Assembly: GCF_004745825.1 (NCBI RefSeq) | Contig: NZ_SRLA01000001.1 | Coordinates: forward strand, 1,488,001 to 1,552,000 | Direction: 5' to 3' | Origin: Hymenobacter fodinae | GTDB taxonomy: Bacteria; Bacteroidota; Bacteroidia; Cytophagales; Hymenobacteraceae | Length of the DNA stretch: 64,000 nt | In this document: one piece after another, positions 43,753-53,873 of the stretch | How positions within the stretch are numbered: the first letter of the stretch is position 1 | Layout of the letters: every line of letters begins with the position of its first letter | Notes under the pieces: model-generated | Database searches by the model: none | Seen by the model: the letters and a program-made list of their open reading frames with translations, nothing else | What the model was told of the DNA's origin: nothing | Translations under genes and position numbers: made by a program

Positions 43753-44367
43753 TTAGAAAGAACGGTTGGAAGAACGAACCATCAGGGCAACCCGTAGGCC
43801 AGGTGCCCAGCCAGAAGAGGCCACTGGCAGGGCTGTTGGTTGCCAGCGAAGGGCTAACTTCTCACTGATATCAAAGTCGTGCAGGTGCGCAATCGTAACG
43901 GCATCCAGAATTTGCAGCCCATACACCACCGCATTCAGGCCTAGCCACAAATCCCGGGAAGTACGATAAGAGTTAAAACGGTACAGCTGTGCTGCATCGC
44001 TGGGCTCTTTGCTGGAGCGAGGCCCTCGGTCAACTGCCGAGGCGTTGCCTAGAGCCAACTGCATTCTTGCTTGCCGCCCCGCCTTATACTCTCGGTACCG
44101 CTGCCAATAATGTACCTCTATATACACGGAGCCAGCTACAGCCCCACAAACTAGTGGCGCTTTCCAAGCTTGCCCGTTATACACCTGACCCGCACCTGGC
44201 AGCAGAGCCGAAAATATCCCGGCTTTCTGCGGACGAGTAACAGACCACCAAGCTAGTTTTTCGGTAGCCGCGGAAGTAGGAACTGGTACCTGCGCGTGCG
44301 TTGCATGGGCTAGCGGCAGTGCCGCCAACAGCAGAAAGGGAGCTACTGCGTCTGAAAGCCCAGGCAT
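43753..44367 (-). CDS. DUF5683 membrane protein, copy 2
   Basis: This 204-residue protein is a clear paralogue of the downstream gene: SVTRPQKAGIFSALLPGAGQVYNGQAWKAPLV and DAVTIAHLHDFDISEKLALRW align with it directly. It has its own signal peptide (to about residue 26). The loop between the two conserved blocks differs. Tandem copies point to local duplication. The parB stop is 13 bp upstream, so parB, both copies and dapB could form one transcript. Confidence 0.82.
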   Translation of the reverse strand: MPGLSDAVAPFLLLAALPLAHATHAQVPVPTSAATEKLAWWSVTRPQKAGIFSALLPGAGQVYNGQAWKAPLVCGAVAGSVYIEVHYWQRYREYKAGRQARMQLALGNASAVDRGPRSSKEPSDAAQLYRFNSYRTSRDLWLGLNAVVYGLQILDAVTIAHLHDFDISEKLALRWQPTALPVASSGWAPGLRVALMVRSSNRSF

Positions 44368-44380
44368 GGCAGGAAGAGTG

Positions 44381-45337
44381 TTAAGCGGGCTGCAGAATAT
44401 GCAGAATACGCTGCATGTCCTCTACTGAGTCGAAGGCAATCTTGATTTCGCCCCGACCTTGCGGGCCTGGCTTTACCAGTACCCGGCTACCAAACCGCTC
44501 CGTGAGGTGACGCTCGGTGCGGCGCAGCTCAGCGGCTGGTACTACCGGCTCAACGGGCTGAGACGCTTTCTTCTCGCCTTCGGCCGGAGCAGCGCTGCCC
44601 GTGCGCACGAGCTGCTCTACGCGGCGCACCGACAGATCCTCGGCCACAATGCGACGGAACAGGCCTAGCTGCTGCTCCATGTCCTCCACGTTTACCAGGG
44701 CGCGGGCGTGGCCCATGCTGATAACGTTGTCGCGCAGGCCGATCTGAATATCAGGCGGGAGCTTGAGCAGGCGCAGATAATTGGTAACCGTAGAGCGGTT
44801 CTTGCCCACCCGGTCGCCGAGTTCTTCCTGCTTGAGGTTGCACTCGCTTACCAGACGCTGGTAGCTGAGGGCAATTTCAATGGCGTTGAGGTTTTCCCGC
44901 TGAATGTTCTCAATCAGGGCCATTTCCAGCATCTGCTGATCGTCGGCCTTGCGGATGTAAGCCGGAATAGCATCGAGACCCGCCAGCTTGGAGGCCTGCA
45001 GACGCCGTTCCCCCGAAATCAGCTGGTAGACGTTGGTGCCGGTCTGGCGTACCGTCACGGGCTGGATGATGCCCTGCACCTTAATGCTCTCGGCCAGGTC
45101 CTGAAGGGCCTGCTGGTCGAAGTGCGTGCGGGGCTGGTAGGGGTTGGCCTCAATCTGGCCTACCGGAATCAGGCCTACGGAGTTCACGGGGTGAGGCACC
45201 AGGCCTAGCCGCTCGCTTTTCTTCTCGTAGCTGCCTTCAATCAGGGCGTTGAGACCCCGGCCTAGGCCACCAATTTTTCGTTTGGCCGCTGCGGCAGCCG
45301 CTGCCGGCGTAGCTTTATCTTCGTTCTTCTCTGACAT
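44381..45337 (-). CDS. parB: Chromosome partitioning protein ParB
   Basis: The 318-residue protein has the CTPase/clamp domain (VGQIEANPYQPR, ERRLQASKLAG) at about 55-150. The helix-turn-helix region follows (LIENIQRENLNAIEIALSYQRL and EELGDRVGKNRSTVTNYLRLL) to about 225, and the C-terminal dimer domain ends the protein. It loads at parS sites and works with ParA in origin segregation. It is transcribed separately from parA, which has its own terminator. Confidence 0.95.
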   Translation of the reverse strand: MSEKNEDKATPAAAAAAAKRKIGGLGRGLNALIEGSYEKKSERLGLVPHPVNSVGLIPVGQIEANPYQPRTHFDQQALQDLAESIKVQGIIQPVTVRQTGTNVYQLISGERRLQASKLAGLDAIPAYIRKADDQQMLEMALIENIQRENLNAIEIALSYQRLVSECNLKQEELGDRVGKNRSTVTNYLRLLKLPPDIQIGLRDNVISMGHARALVNVEDMEQQLGLFRRIVAEDLSVRRVEQLVRTGSAAPAEGEKKASQPVEPVVPAAELRRTERHLTERFGSRVLVKPGPQGRGEIKIAFDSVEDMQRILHILQPA

Positions 45338-45383
45338 ACCTGCATTCAGCTCTCACCTAGTAGTGGCAGACGAGAGCGGGATT

Positions 45384-45391
45384 CAAAAATA
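45384..45391 (-). promoter_or_regulatory. TATTTTTG -7 box for parB
   Basis: The reverse strand reads TATTTTTG, an exact consensus match, 46 bp upstream of the parB ATG at 45337. The split palindrome at 45422-45449 lies 30 bp further upstream. Confidence 0.55.
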
Positions 45392-45421
45392 CACAAACGC
45401 CCGGGATGACCGGGATATTTT

Positions 45422-45449
45422 TGTTCCACGCCGGAAAAAACGTGGAACA
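45422..45449. promoter_or_regulatory. Split ParB-type palindrome upstream of parB
   Basis: TGTTCCACG (45422-45430) and CGTGGAACA (45441-45449) are exact complements around a 10-bp spacer. Joined directly, the halves resemble the bacterial parS consensus (TGTTTCACGTGAAACA in Bacillus). No contiguous 16-bp parS was found in the window. It may be a ParB operator, a decayed parS site or simply an RNA hairpin. Confidence 0.45.
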
Positions 45450-45460
45450 TAAAGTAAAAA

Positions 45461-45498
45461 GAAAGACGGTCAGCAACTTGAGTTACTGACCGTCTTTC
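45461..45498 (-). terminator. parA terminator
   Basis: GAAAGACGGTCAG (45461-45473) and its exact complement (45486-45498) form a 13-bp stem with a partly paired loop, 40 bp beyond the leftward parA stop. It separates parA and parB transcripts. Confidence 0.75.
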
Positions 45499-45538
45499 AA
45501 ACTTCTGATTTGGTTAAGCTATAACCGGCTAGGCCACC

Positions 45539-46354
45539 CTAGGCCGCGGTATCCTCGGCGGGCTGCTCCTGCTCGGGGTCAGCGGAGACGATGTTCTTCT
45601 CCACAATCTCGCGGGCAAGGTTCAGGTAGCTGATGCTGCCCTTGCTCTCGGCATCGTGCAGCAGTACCGGAATGCCAAAGCTCGGCGACTCCGACAGCTT
45701 CACGTTGCGAGGGATAATGGTATCGAACACCAACTGCTGGAAGTGCAGCTTTACTTCTTCTACCACTTGGTTAGAAAGGCGCAAGCGTACATCGTACATC
45801 GTGAGCAGAATACCTTCAATCTCCAGCTCCTCGTTGAGGCGGCTCTGAATGATTTTGATGGTGTTTAGCAGTTTGCCCAAGCCTTCCAGAGCGAAGTACT
45901 CACACTGCACCGGCACGATTACGGAGTGCGCAGCCGTGAGAGCGTTTACTGTGATGAGGCCTAGCGAAGGCGAGCAGTCGATAATGATGAAGTCGTACTG
46001 GTCCACGAGAGGGCGCAGGGCGTCTTTCATCTTCTCCTCTCGGTTCGGCAGGTTGATCATCTCCACCTCAGCTCCTACCAAGTCAATGTGGGAGGGCATC
46101 AGGTCGAGGTGGGGGAGCACCTGGGTGTTCAGGATAATGTCCTGCGCGTTGATGCCATCCACCATGCACTCGTAGATGCTGTTCTGGATGTCTTTCGGGT
46201 CGAAGCCCACGCCGGAAGTAGCGTTAGCCTGCGGGTCGGCGTCAACCAGCAGGGTCCGATACTCCAGCGCCGCCAGCGAGGCTGCGAGGTTAATCGAGGA
46301 GGTGGTTTTGCCCACCCCGCCCTTCTGATTGGCTACCGCAATAATTTTTCCCAT
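45539..46354 (-). CDS. parA: Chromosome partitioning ATPase ParA (Soj)
   Basis: The 271-residue protein has the deviant Walker A motif KGGVGKTT (10-17), the DADPQANAT switch and [11 protein letters not shown] (Walker B). It is of the small chromosomal Soj type without an N-terminal DNA-binding domain. The acidic tail ends [14 protein letters not shown]. The stop codon is inside GGCCTAGG at 45539. TACCTTTTG on the reverse strand (46409-46417), one base longer than the consensus, may be the promoter. Confidence 0.95.
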   Translation of the reverse strand: MGKIIAVANQKGGVGKTTSSINLAASLAALEYRTLLVDADPQANATSGVGFDPKDIQNSIYECMVDGINAQDIILNTQVLPHLDLMPSHIDLVGAEVEMINLPNREEKMKDALRPLVDQYDFIIIDCSPSLGLITVNALTAAHSVIVPVQCEYFALEGLGKLLNTIKIIQSRLNEELEIEGILLTMYDVRLRLSNQVVEEVKLHFQQLVFDTIIPRNVKLSESPSFGIPVLLHDAESKGSISYLNLAREIVEKNIVSADPEQEQPAEDTAA

Positions 46355-46456
46355 GAGAGTAGAAGCTGTTAGCTACTGGTTTTAGCTGTTAGCTTTTCGT
46401 AGCAAGTACAAAAGGTAGTAAGCGAATAGCCGAAAGACTATCCGCCGTTAGCTTTT

Positions 46457-47137
46457 TTACAAAGTAATGGTTTCTCCAACGCGTAGCAGCACCAGCTCTT
46501 TGCCGGCCTGCGTGGCTTTGGCTTTGGCCTCGTCGTGGTCGATAACCAGCGGCGGGAACGTATCGAAGTGCATGCCAATGACTTTGCTGGCCCCCGTCCA
46601 CTCGGCGGCTATCAGCGCATCATCAACATTCATGGTGTAAAAGTCGCCAATGGGAAGCAGGGCGAAGTCCAGCTTGTATCGCTCCCCAATCAGTTTCATG
46701 TCGTAGGTAAGGGCGGTGTCGCCGGCGAAATAAAAGGTTTTGCCTTCCGTTTCTACCACAAAACCAGCGGCTAGGCCACCATATGAGCCATCGGGCAGGG
46801 AGTTGGAGTGGGCCGCAGCCACCATTTTTACCTTCCCGAAGGGGAGGCTAATGGTGCCACCCAGGTTCATACCATAGGTTGCTTTCAGGCCTTTCTGCCC
46901 AAACCAGCCCACGGTTTCTACCATGCCTACCAGCTCGGCGCCGGTGCGCTGACCAATCTCTTCCACATCCGCTACGTGGTCGCCGTGGCCGTGGCTAAGC
47001 AGAATGTAATCAGCCTCAATTTTGTCCACGTCCACATCTTTCGCGAGGGGGTTAGGGCGGATAAACGGGTCGAAGAGAACTTTGCTGCCGCCCGCTTCAA
47101 GAAGGAAGCAAGAATGGCCGTAGTAGGTTAAATTCAT
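46457..47137 (-). CDS. UPF0173-type metal-dependent hydrolase
   Basis: The 226-residue protein starts at ATG 47137 (MNLTYYGHSCFLLEAGG). It is a metallo-beta-lactamase-fold hydrolase with HGHGDH at 49-54. Further metal ligands lie in AAHSNS, FAGDTALT and GMHFDTFPPL, which fits the UPF0173 group. The substrate is unknown. A consensus -7 box on the reverse strand at 47198-47205 supports this start. The longer frame to 47200 overlaps the promoter and was rejected. Confidence 0.9.
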   Translation of the reverse strand: MNLTYYGHSCFLLEAGGSKVLFDPFIRPNPLAKDVDVDKIEADYILLSHGHGDHVADVEEIGQRTGAELVGMVETVGWFGQKGLKATYGMNLGGTISLPFGKVKMVAAAHSNSLPDGSYGGLAAGFVVETEGKTFYFAGDTALTYDMKLIGERYKLDFALLPIGDFYTMNVDDALIAAEWTGASKVIGMHFDTFPPLVIDHDEAKAKATQAGKELVLLRVGETITL

Positions 47138-47189
47138 AGGGAAGGAAGGCCGCGCGGCGGCGCTTGAACCGGAAACCCGGCTTGTGGGA

Positions 47190-47205
47190 TACCTTTGCAA
47201 ATATA
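47190..47205. promoter_or_regulatory. Abutting divergent -7 boxes
   Basis: TACCTTTG (47190-47197, forward) serves the solute-binding gene at 47224. The adjacent CAAATATA (47198-47205) reads TATATTTG on the reverse strand and serves the metal-dependent hydrolase at 47137. Both are exact consensus boxes with no bases between them. Confidence 0.7.
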
Positions 47206-47223
47206 CACTGTTTCGTCGTTCCC

Positions 47224-48897
47224 ATGTTTCCGTTTTCGCGCCGTGCTGCCGGTTATGCTTTTGTTCTGCTGCCTCTGCTAACGGCCTGCTCTGAGACCGG
47301 CCCGACCACGGATGCCCGGCGCGTATTCCGCTACAACCAGCCCGAGGCGCTGACTTCCCTCGACCCCGCTTTCACAAACAAGCAGGCCAACATCTGGGCG
47401 GCCACGCAGCTCTATAATGGCTTAGTGGAGCTAGACGACAGCCTGAAGCCCGGCCCCGCCCTGGCCCGCCGCTATAGCATCTCGCCCGATGGCAAGACTT
47501 ACACGTTTGTGCTGCGGCCCAACGTGCGCTTCCACGACTCGGAGGTGTTCCCCAGTGGCAAAGGCCGTGCGGTGGTAGCCCAGGATTTTGTGTACAGCTT
47601 TAAGCGCCTGCTAGATGGACCCACGGCCAGCCCCGGCGGCTGGATTTTCCGCGGGAAGGTCCTGGAGAATGCCAAAGGTGAGCCATCAGATACCTGCTTC
47701 GTGGCTACTAACGACAGCACGCTGCGCGTGTACCTGAAGGAGCCGTTTATTCCGTTCCTAGGCATCCTGACCATGCCCTACGCCTACGTGGTACCGCGGG
47801 AGGCCGTGCAGAAGTACGGCAAGGATTTCCGAGAGCACCCAGTGGGTACGGGGCCGTTCCTCTTCAAAGAGTGGGATGAGGGCAACGCCATTATTTACCA
47901 CCGCAACCCCAACTACTGGCGCAAGGATGCGCAGGGCAAGCAGCTGCCCTACCTCGATGCTGTGCAGATCAGCTTCATTCAGGACCGCAAATCGGAGTTC
48001 CTGACCTTTATGCAAGGCAAGCTAGACTTCCTAAGCGGCATCCGGGCCGGCTCCCGCGACCTAATCATGTACCCCGATGGTACCGTGCGCGAGGATTTCC
48101 AAGGGAAGTTCCGGCTGCAGAAAGTACCTTACCTCAACACCGAATACCTAGGCCTACAACTGGACCCCACCCGCCTGCGCGGCGATAACGCCGAGGCCGG
48201 CAAAGCACTGCAGGATAAGCGCGTACGGCAGGCGCTGAACTACGCGCTCAATAAGCCCGAGCTACTGGCCTACTTCCTCAACAACGTGGGCGTGCCAGGA
48301 CTCTCGGGCTTCGTGCCGGCCTCGTTGCCATCCTACAGTCAGAAGCTGGTTCCCGGCTATACGTATCAGCCAGCCAAGGCCCGGCAACTGCTGAAGCAGG
48401 CGGGGTATGACCTAGGCCACCCATTGCACTTGCGCCTAGCTACGGTAGCCGAGCGGAAGGAAGTGTGCGAGTACCTACAGAAGAACTGGGCCGACGTGGG
48501 CGTGCAGGTAGATATTGACGTTAACCAGGCCGCCGCCCACCAGGAAATGGTGGATAACGGTAGCTCGGCCTTCTTCACTAAAAGCTGGCTCGGCGACTAT
48601 CCCGATGCGGAAAATTACCTGGCGCTGTTCTACAGCAAGAACTTCTCGCCGGCGGGCCCCAACAAAACCCACTTCAAGAGCCTGGCCTACGACCGCCTGT
48701 ACGAGCAAGCCAAGCTGGAGCAAGACACCGAGAAGCGCTACAACCTCTACCGCCAGATGGACCGCATCATTGTGGAAGAGGCCCCGGTTATTGCCCTCTA
48801 TTACGACGAGGTAGTGCGCCTCACCCAAAACAACGTGCAGGGTCTCACACCCAACCCCATGAACCAACTGGTGTTGGAACGGGTACGTAAGCAATAG
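47224..48897 (+). CDS. Peptide ABC transporter substrate-binding lipoprotein
   Basis: The 557-residue protein starts at ATG 47224 with a lipoprotein signal whose lipobox LTAC ends at C22. The body is an SBP_bac_5 domain of the DppA/OppA type: LTSLDPAFTNKQANIWAATQLYNGL, YTFVLRPNVRFHD, VGTGPFLFKEW and the KRYNLYRQMDRIIVEEAP ending. It would bind peptides or similar ligands in the periplasm. No permease or ATPase gene is next to it, so it may work with a transporter encoded elsewhere. Confidence 0.92.
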   Translation: MFPFSRRAAGYAFVLLPLLTACSETGPTTDARRVFRYNQPEALTSLDPAFTNKQANIWAATQLYNGLVELDDSLKPGPALARRYSISPDGKTYTFVLRPNVRFHDSEVFPSGKGRAVVAQDFVYSFKRLLDGPTASPGGWIFRGKVLENAKGEPSDTCFVATNDSTLRVYLKEPFIPFLGILTMPYAYVVPREAVQKYGKDFREHPVGTGPFLFKEWDEGNAIIYHRNPNYWRKDAQGKQLPYLDAVQISFIQDRKSEFLTFMQGKLDFLSGIRAGSRDLIMYPDGTVREDFQGKFRLQKVPYLNTEYLGLQLDPTRLRGDNAEAGKALQDKRVRQALNYALNKPELLAYFLNNVGVPGLSGFVPASLPSYSQKLVPGYTYQPAKARQLLKQAGYDLGHPLHLRLATVAERKEVCEYLQKNWADVGVQVDIDVNQAAAHQEMVDNGSSAFFTKSWLGDYPDAENYLALFYSKNFSPAGPNKTHFKSLAYDRLYEQAKLEQDTEKRYNLYRQMDRIIVEEAPVIALYYDEVVRLTQNNVQGLTPNPMNQLVLERVRKQ

Positions 48898-48913
48898 CAA
48901 ACACAGAAAACAA

Positions 48914-48946
48914 AAAAGGAGCCCTGACTTACTCAGGGCTCCTTTT
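48914..48946. terminator. Bidirectional terminator
   Basis: AAAAGGAGCCCTGA (48914-48927) pairs with TCAGGGCTCCTTTT (48933-48946), a 14-bp stem with a 5-nt loop between the convergent substrate-binding protein and DUF6438 genes. Confidence 0.9.
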
Positions 48947-48969
48947 CTGTTTTTGATAGGCCTAGGCCA

Positions 48970-49497
48970 CTACTTGGTTACCTCAAAGGCCTTGACCACT
49001 TCTTGGTCAATAGAATCGAATAGCTTTTGTAGAGCGGGAGGGAAGTTTTCTTCGGCCTGTACGGTTTTCATGGTGCCGTTGGCGCCCCGGATGGTGAGAA
49101 TGGTGGAGGGCATGTCGGAGAAATTGGTGGGGTATTCATCTGGCATTTGGAAGAAGCCAATCTTCTGCGCGTCCTGCATGATTCTGGTAACCACCGCCGC
49201 GGGTAGCTGCACTTCGCGCTTCCCAGCTGCCGGAGCATACGCAAAGCCTTCGTACTGCATCCGACCATCGGGGAAGAAGCTGGCCTCATAATGCGGGCAG
49301 GTGCCGAAGCAGGGCGTCCGGCGGAAGACTACCGCCGGCTGAGCCGTTACTGGGGCTTTAGTGGCGGTGGCCCCCACGGGCTTGGCTTTAGGTTTTGTTT
49401 TCGTGGTTACTACTTTGGTAGCCGAGGCGCGCGGAGTCTGCGCGGTGCAGCTAGTCAAAGAAGCAGTTAGCAGCAGAATAGGCAGGAGTAGGCGCAT
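48970..49497 (-). CDS. DUF6438 lipoprotein
   Basis: The 175-residue protein starts at ATG 49497, with lipobox LTSC ending at C17. The mature part begins with a basic Thr/Lys-rich linker and then a domain starting VVFRRTPCFGTCPHYEASFF. The paired cysteines CFGTC and the following EGFAYAPAAGKREVQL strand fit DUF6438, a family of Bacteroidota exported proteins of unknown function. An octamer pair overlaps the region just beyond its stop (48959-48969). Confidence 0.78.
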   Translation of the reverse strand: MRLLLPILLLTASLTSCTAQTPRASATKVVTTKTKPKAKPVGATATKAPVTAQPAVVFRRTPCFGTCPHYEASFFPDGRMQYEGFAYAPAAGKREVQLPAAVVTRIMQDAQKIGFFQMPDEYPTNFSDMPSTILTIRGANGTMKTVQAEENFPPALQKLFDSIDQEVVKAFEVTK

Positions 49498-49628
49498 GAG
49501 AGTAGAGAAGAGGAGTACGCAGGTGGATAGCCAAAAACCACGCCGGAATGGTTGACTAGATAGTGACCTAGGCCAGTACCGCAACGTGGCCACAGCCTAT
49601 TAGAAGCAGTACGATATTCGTTCTAAAA

Positions 49629-49666
49629 CAGAAAGCCCCAGTTGCGGCTGCAACTGGGGCTTTCTG
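49629..49666 (-). terminator. yidC terminator
   Basis: CAGAAAGCCCCAGTTGC (49629-49645) and its exact complement (49650-49666) form a 17-bp stem with a 4-nt loop, just beyond the leftward yidC stop. Confidence 0.85.
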
Positions 49667-49678
49667 TAAGGGAGTGGC

Positions 49679-51574
49679 CTAGGAGCGACGCGTTTTACGC
49701 GGCTTCTTCGGAGATATATCCGAAGCACCGGTGCCAGAGTCAGCATCATCCGAGTCGTCGGTGTCGTTGCTGGCGGCAGGGCGGGCGCCAGCGCCTTGGC
49801 GGGCTTGGGCTTCTTTCTCCTGGGCAGCTTTCATAGCATCTTGGAGGCGGGCCGCAAAGCCGCTAGGCTTCTTGTCCTTGTTCTTAATCTTGTTGGCTTC
49901 CAACTTGGCGCGCAGCTTGGTGTCATCCACGAAGCGGCGGGTAATGGCCTGCTGAGCCAGCGTTACCAGGTTAGAGATGAGGTAGTACCAGGTCAGACCG
50001 GCTGAGAAGCTGTTCAGCACAAAGAAGAAGATCAGCGGCATGAGGTAGCTGTAGAACTTCATCGGGCCCTGCATGGCGGCCGGGTTGTTCTGGTTGCTCT
50101 GGTAGGTCATGGCCAGCGTCGAAAGCGTCATCAGCAGGGTGAACAAGCTGATGTGGTTGCCCAGGAACGGCACCGTGAAGGGCAGCTTAATCAGGTCGTC
50201 GTAGGTGCTCAAGTCGTGTGCCCACAGGAAGGGCTGCTGGCGCAGCTCAATGGCGTTGGGGAAGAACTGGAACATGGCAAACAGAATCGGCAGCGTGAGC
50301 AGCGTGGGTACGCAGCCACTCAGCGGCGAGACGCCCATGCTGCTGTACAGCTTCATGGTCTCTTGCTGCTGTTTCATCTGATCCTCGGGGTACTTCTCCT
50401 TGATGGCGTCAATCTCCGGCTTCAGCACCTTCATCTTGGCCTGCGACTCATACGTTTTGTAGGTCAGGGGCCAGGTCACCAGCTTGATCAGCACAACCAG
50501 CAGGGCAATGATGATGCCGTAGGAGCTGATGAACTGCTCCAGAAAGTGGAAGGTGGGGAGCACCACAAAACGGTTTACCCAGCGGAAAATGCCCCAGCCC
50601 AGGTACACGTTGCGGTCGAAATCTGGCGCTACTTCCTTTAGGGTGTTGAAGGAGTTCGGGCCGAAGTAAAAGCGGAAGTTGGCTTTGCCCTGCTGCACAT
50701 CGGCGGCCGGAATGGTCAGCGTGCTGCTCAGAGTCTTGATGAAGGTCGAGTCGTTGAGGTCAACCGTAGAGTTAAGCTGGCCCGACTGAAACTGGTTGTC
50801 GGCCACGATGCCGGCCACGAAGAAGTCGTGCTTGTGCGCAACCCACTTCAGCGGCTCCGTCACCTTTATTTCTTCCGGCTTCTCCGAGGCTTCAGCCAGG
50901 GCGGTATGGTCGCCGGAAACGAGGTATCGGTTGATGGTGGTGTGGTTGCGGTTTTGCTTCATGTCCTGCTCCGTCTGGCGCACACGGTCCAAGAAGGTGA
51001 ACGTGAGCGGCTCCTGGGCCACCACGCTATTCAGGTTGTTGAAGCGCAGGTTATAGCTCAGCTCGAAGCTGTTGGCGGGCAGAGTGTACAGTTGCTCAAT
51101 CTGGCCACCAGCTACATCGGCTACAAACCGAATGGCCGTATTGCCTTGAGGTTCAGCCCGGAAGTACAGGTCTGAAAGCTTTACCTGACGGCCGTCGGTA
51201 GTGCGGAAGCGAGTGTCTAGTTGGGCGCTCTGGGCGTCGAACAGATCAAGCTGCTTGCCGAAGAAGGTCTTATACTTGTTCAGACGAACAGCCTCTACAC
51301 GGCCACCTTTTGAGGAGAACGTTATGGTGAGGTTGTCGTTTTTCAGCTCCGTAGTTTGGGCGCTGCCCACGCCAGCGGCACCGAAATCACCCAGTTGCTG
51401 AGCAGCCGCGGCGGAATCCAGTGGTGCGGGAGTAGCAGCAGCGGCCGGAGCAGCGGCGGTGGTTTGGGCTGGCTTCTTGGCTTCGTCGCTCGGCTTGGGG
51501 CGGGGCACGACGTAGAGGTAGATGATGAGCAAGGCCGATATCAAAAACAGGCCAATTGCTGAATTTCTGTCCAT
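49679..51574 (-). CDS. yidC: Membrane protein insertase YidC
   Basis: The 631-residue protein has an N-terminal helix (5-23), a large periplasmic domain of about 330 residues, and the 60KD_IMP insertase core with five helices from about 350 to 560. A WPLTYKTYESQAKMKVLKPEIDAIKEKY segment is the cytoplasmic hairpin. The C-terminal tail is basic, as in many YidC proteins. It inserts proteins into the inner membrane with or without SecYEG. The upstream gene is pyrG. The TAG stop is inside the octamer at 49675. Confidence 0.96.
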   Translation of the reverse strand: MDRNSAIGLFLISALLIIYLYVVPRPKPSDEAKKPAQTTAAAPAAAATPAPLDSAAAAQQLGDFGAAGVGSAQTTELKNDNLTITFSSKGGRVEAVRLNKYKTFFGKQLDLFDAQSAQLDTRFRTTDGRQVKLSDLYFRAEPQGNTAIRFVADVAGGQIEQLYTLPANSFELSYNLRFNNLNSVVAQEPLTFTFLDRVRQTEQDMKQNRNHTTINRYLVSGDHTALAEASEKPEEIKVTEPLKWVAHKHDFFVAGIVADNQFQSGQLNSTVDLNDSTFIKTLSSTLTIPAADVQQGKANFRFYFGPNSFNTLKEVAPDFDRNVYLGWGIFRWVNRFVVLPTFHFLEQFISSYGIIIALLVVLIKLVTWPLTYKTYESQAKMKVLKPEIDAIKEKYPEDQMKQQQETMKLYSSMGVSPLSGCVPTLLTLPILFAMFQFFPNAIELRQQPFLWAHDLSTYDDLIKLPFTVPFLGNHISLFTLLMTLSTLAMTYQSNQNNPAAMQGPMKFYSYLMPLIFFFVLNSFSAGLTWYYLISNLVTLAQQAITRRFVDDTKLRAKLEANKIKNKDKKPSGFAARLQDAMKAAQEKEAQARQGAGARPAASNDTDDSDDADSGTGASDISPKKPRKTRRS

Positions 51575-51786
51575 TAGTAGTGGTACGTACAGAGAAAAAA
51601 GATCGAAGCCACCACCAGCGGCAGCCCCGCGTCCCCGTCAAAAATCCGGCGACATTCCCGCAAAGGTCGGACTTGTCAGGCGAATATTTGTTGAGTCGGC
51701 TCTTTTGTCAGGAGGAAAGGTGAAAATGCGTGGGGTAGACTGGCGAAGTAGTTCGATAAACAGCACGAATCATCCTACCAAAAGAA

Positions 51787-51882
51787 CGTCATTCCGAGCT
51801 TGTCGAGGAATCTCGCGTGCTGGCAATAGGGTTACTATTACAACATCAGCACGTGAGATTCCTCGACAAGCTCGGAATGACG
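51787..51882. repeat. REP-like inverted repeat, copy B
   Basis: Complementary 28-bp arms at 51787-51814 and 51855-51882 carry CGTCATTCCGAGCTTGTCGA. Pairing extends 7 of 8 further bases inward (CGTGCTG/CAGCACG). It lies in the pyrG-yidC spacer, which is otherwise free of genes. Its right end matches the third arm of copy C. Confidence 0.85.
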
Positions 51883-51906
51883 GTCTCTGTAGATTGCCTT
51901 AGTGGC

Positions 51907-53683
<1,777 letters not shown>

Positions 53684-53709
53684 CCTGGCCTAGAATAACT
53701 TAGACAGAC

Positions 53710-53854
53710 CGTCATGCTGAGCTTGTCGAAGCATCTCTACCGCTTCTGTAGGCCACTTATTTAGCCAGAGGTAGAGATGCTTCGACAAGCTCAGCATGAC
53801 AGTGTCTACCACAACATCAGCAGGCGAGATGTCTCGACAAGCTCGACATGACGG
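53710..53854. repeat. REP-like repeat, copy C, with extra degenerate arm
   Basis: The arms at 53711-53740 and 53771-53800 are 30-bp exact complements with core GTCATGCTGAGCTTGTCGAA. A third arm at 53826-53854 is a diverged copy of the right arm. The stretch 53812-53854 is close to the right end of copy B, including the ACAACATCAGCA lead. The element fills most of the spacer between pyrG and the oxidoreductase gene. Confidence 0.82.
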
Positions 53855-53873
53855 GCTGGATAGACAACGGTTC

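Noticed and set aside
53710-53854. CRISPR array
   Set aside because: Repeats here are inverted arms, only three in number, with no regular unique spacers and no cas gene.
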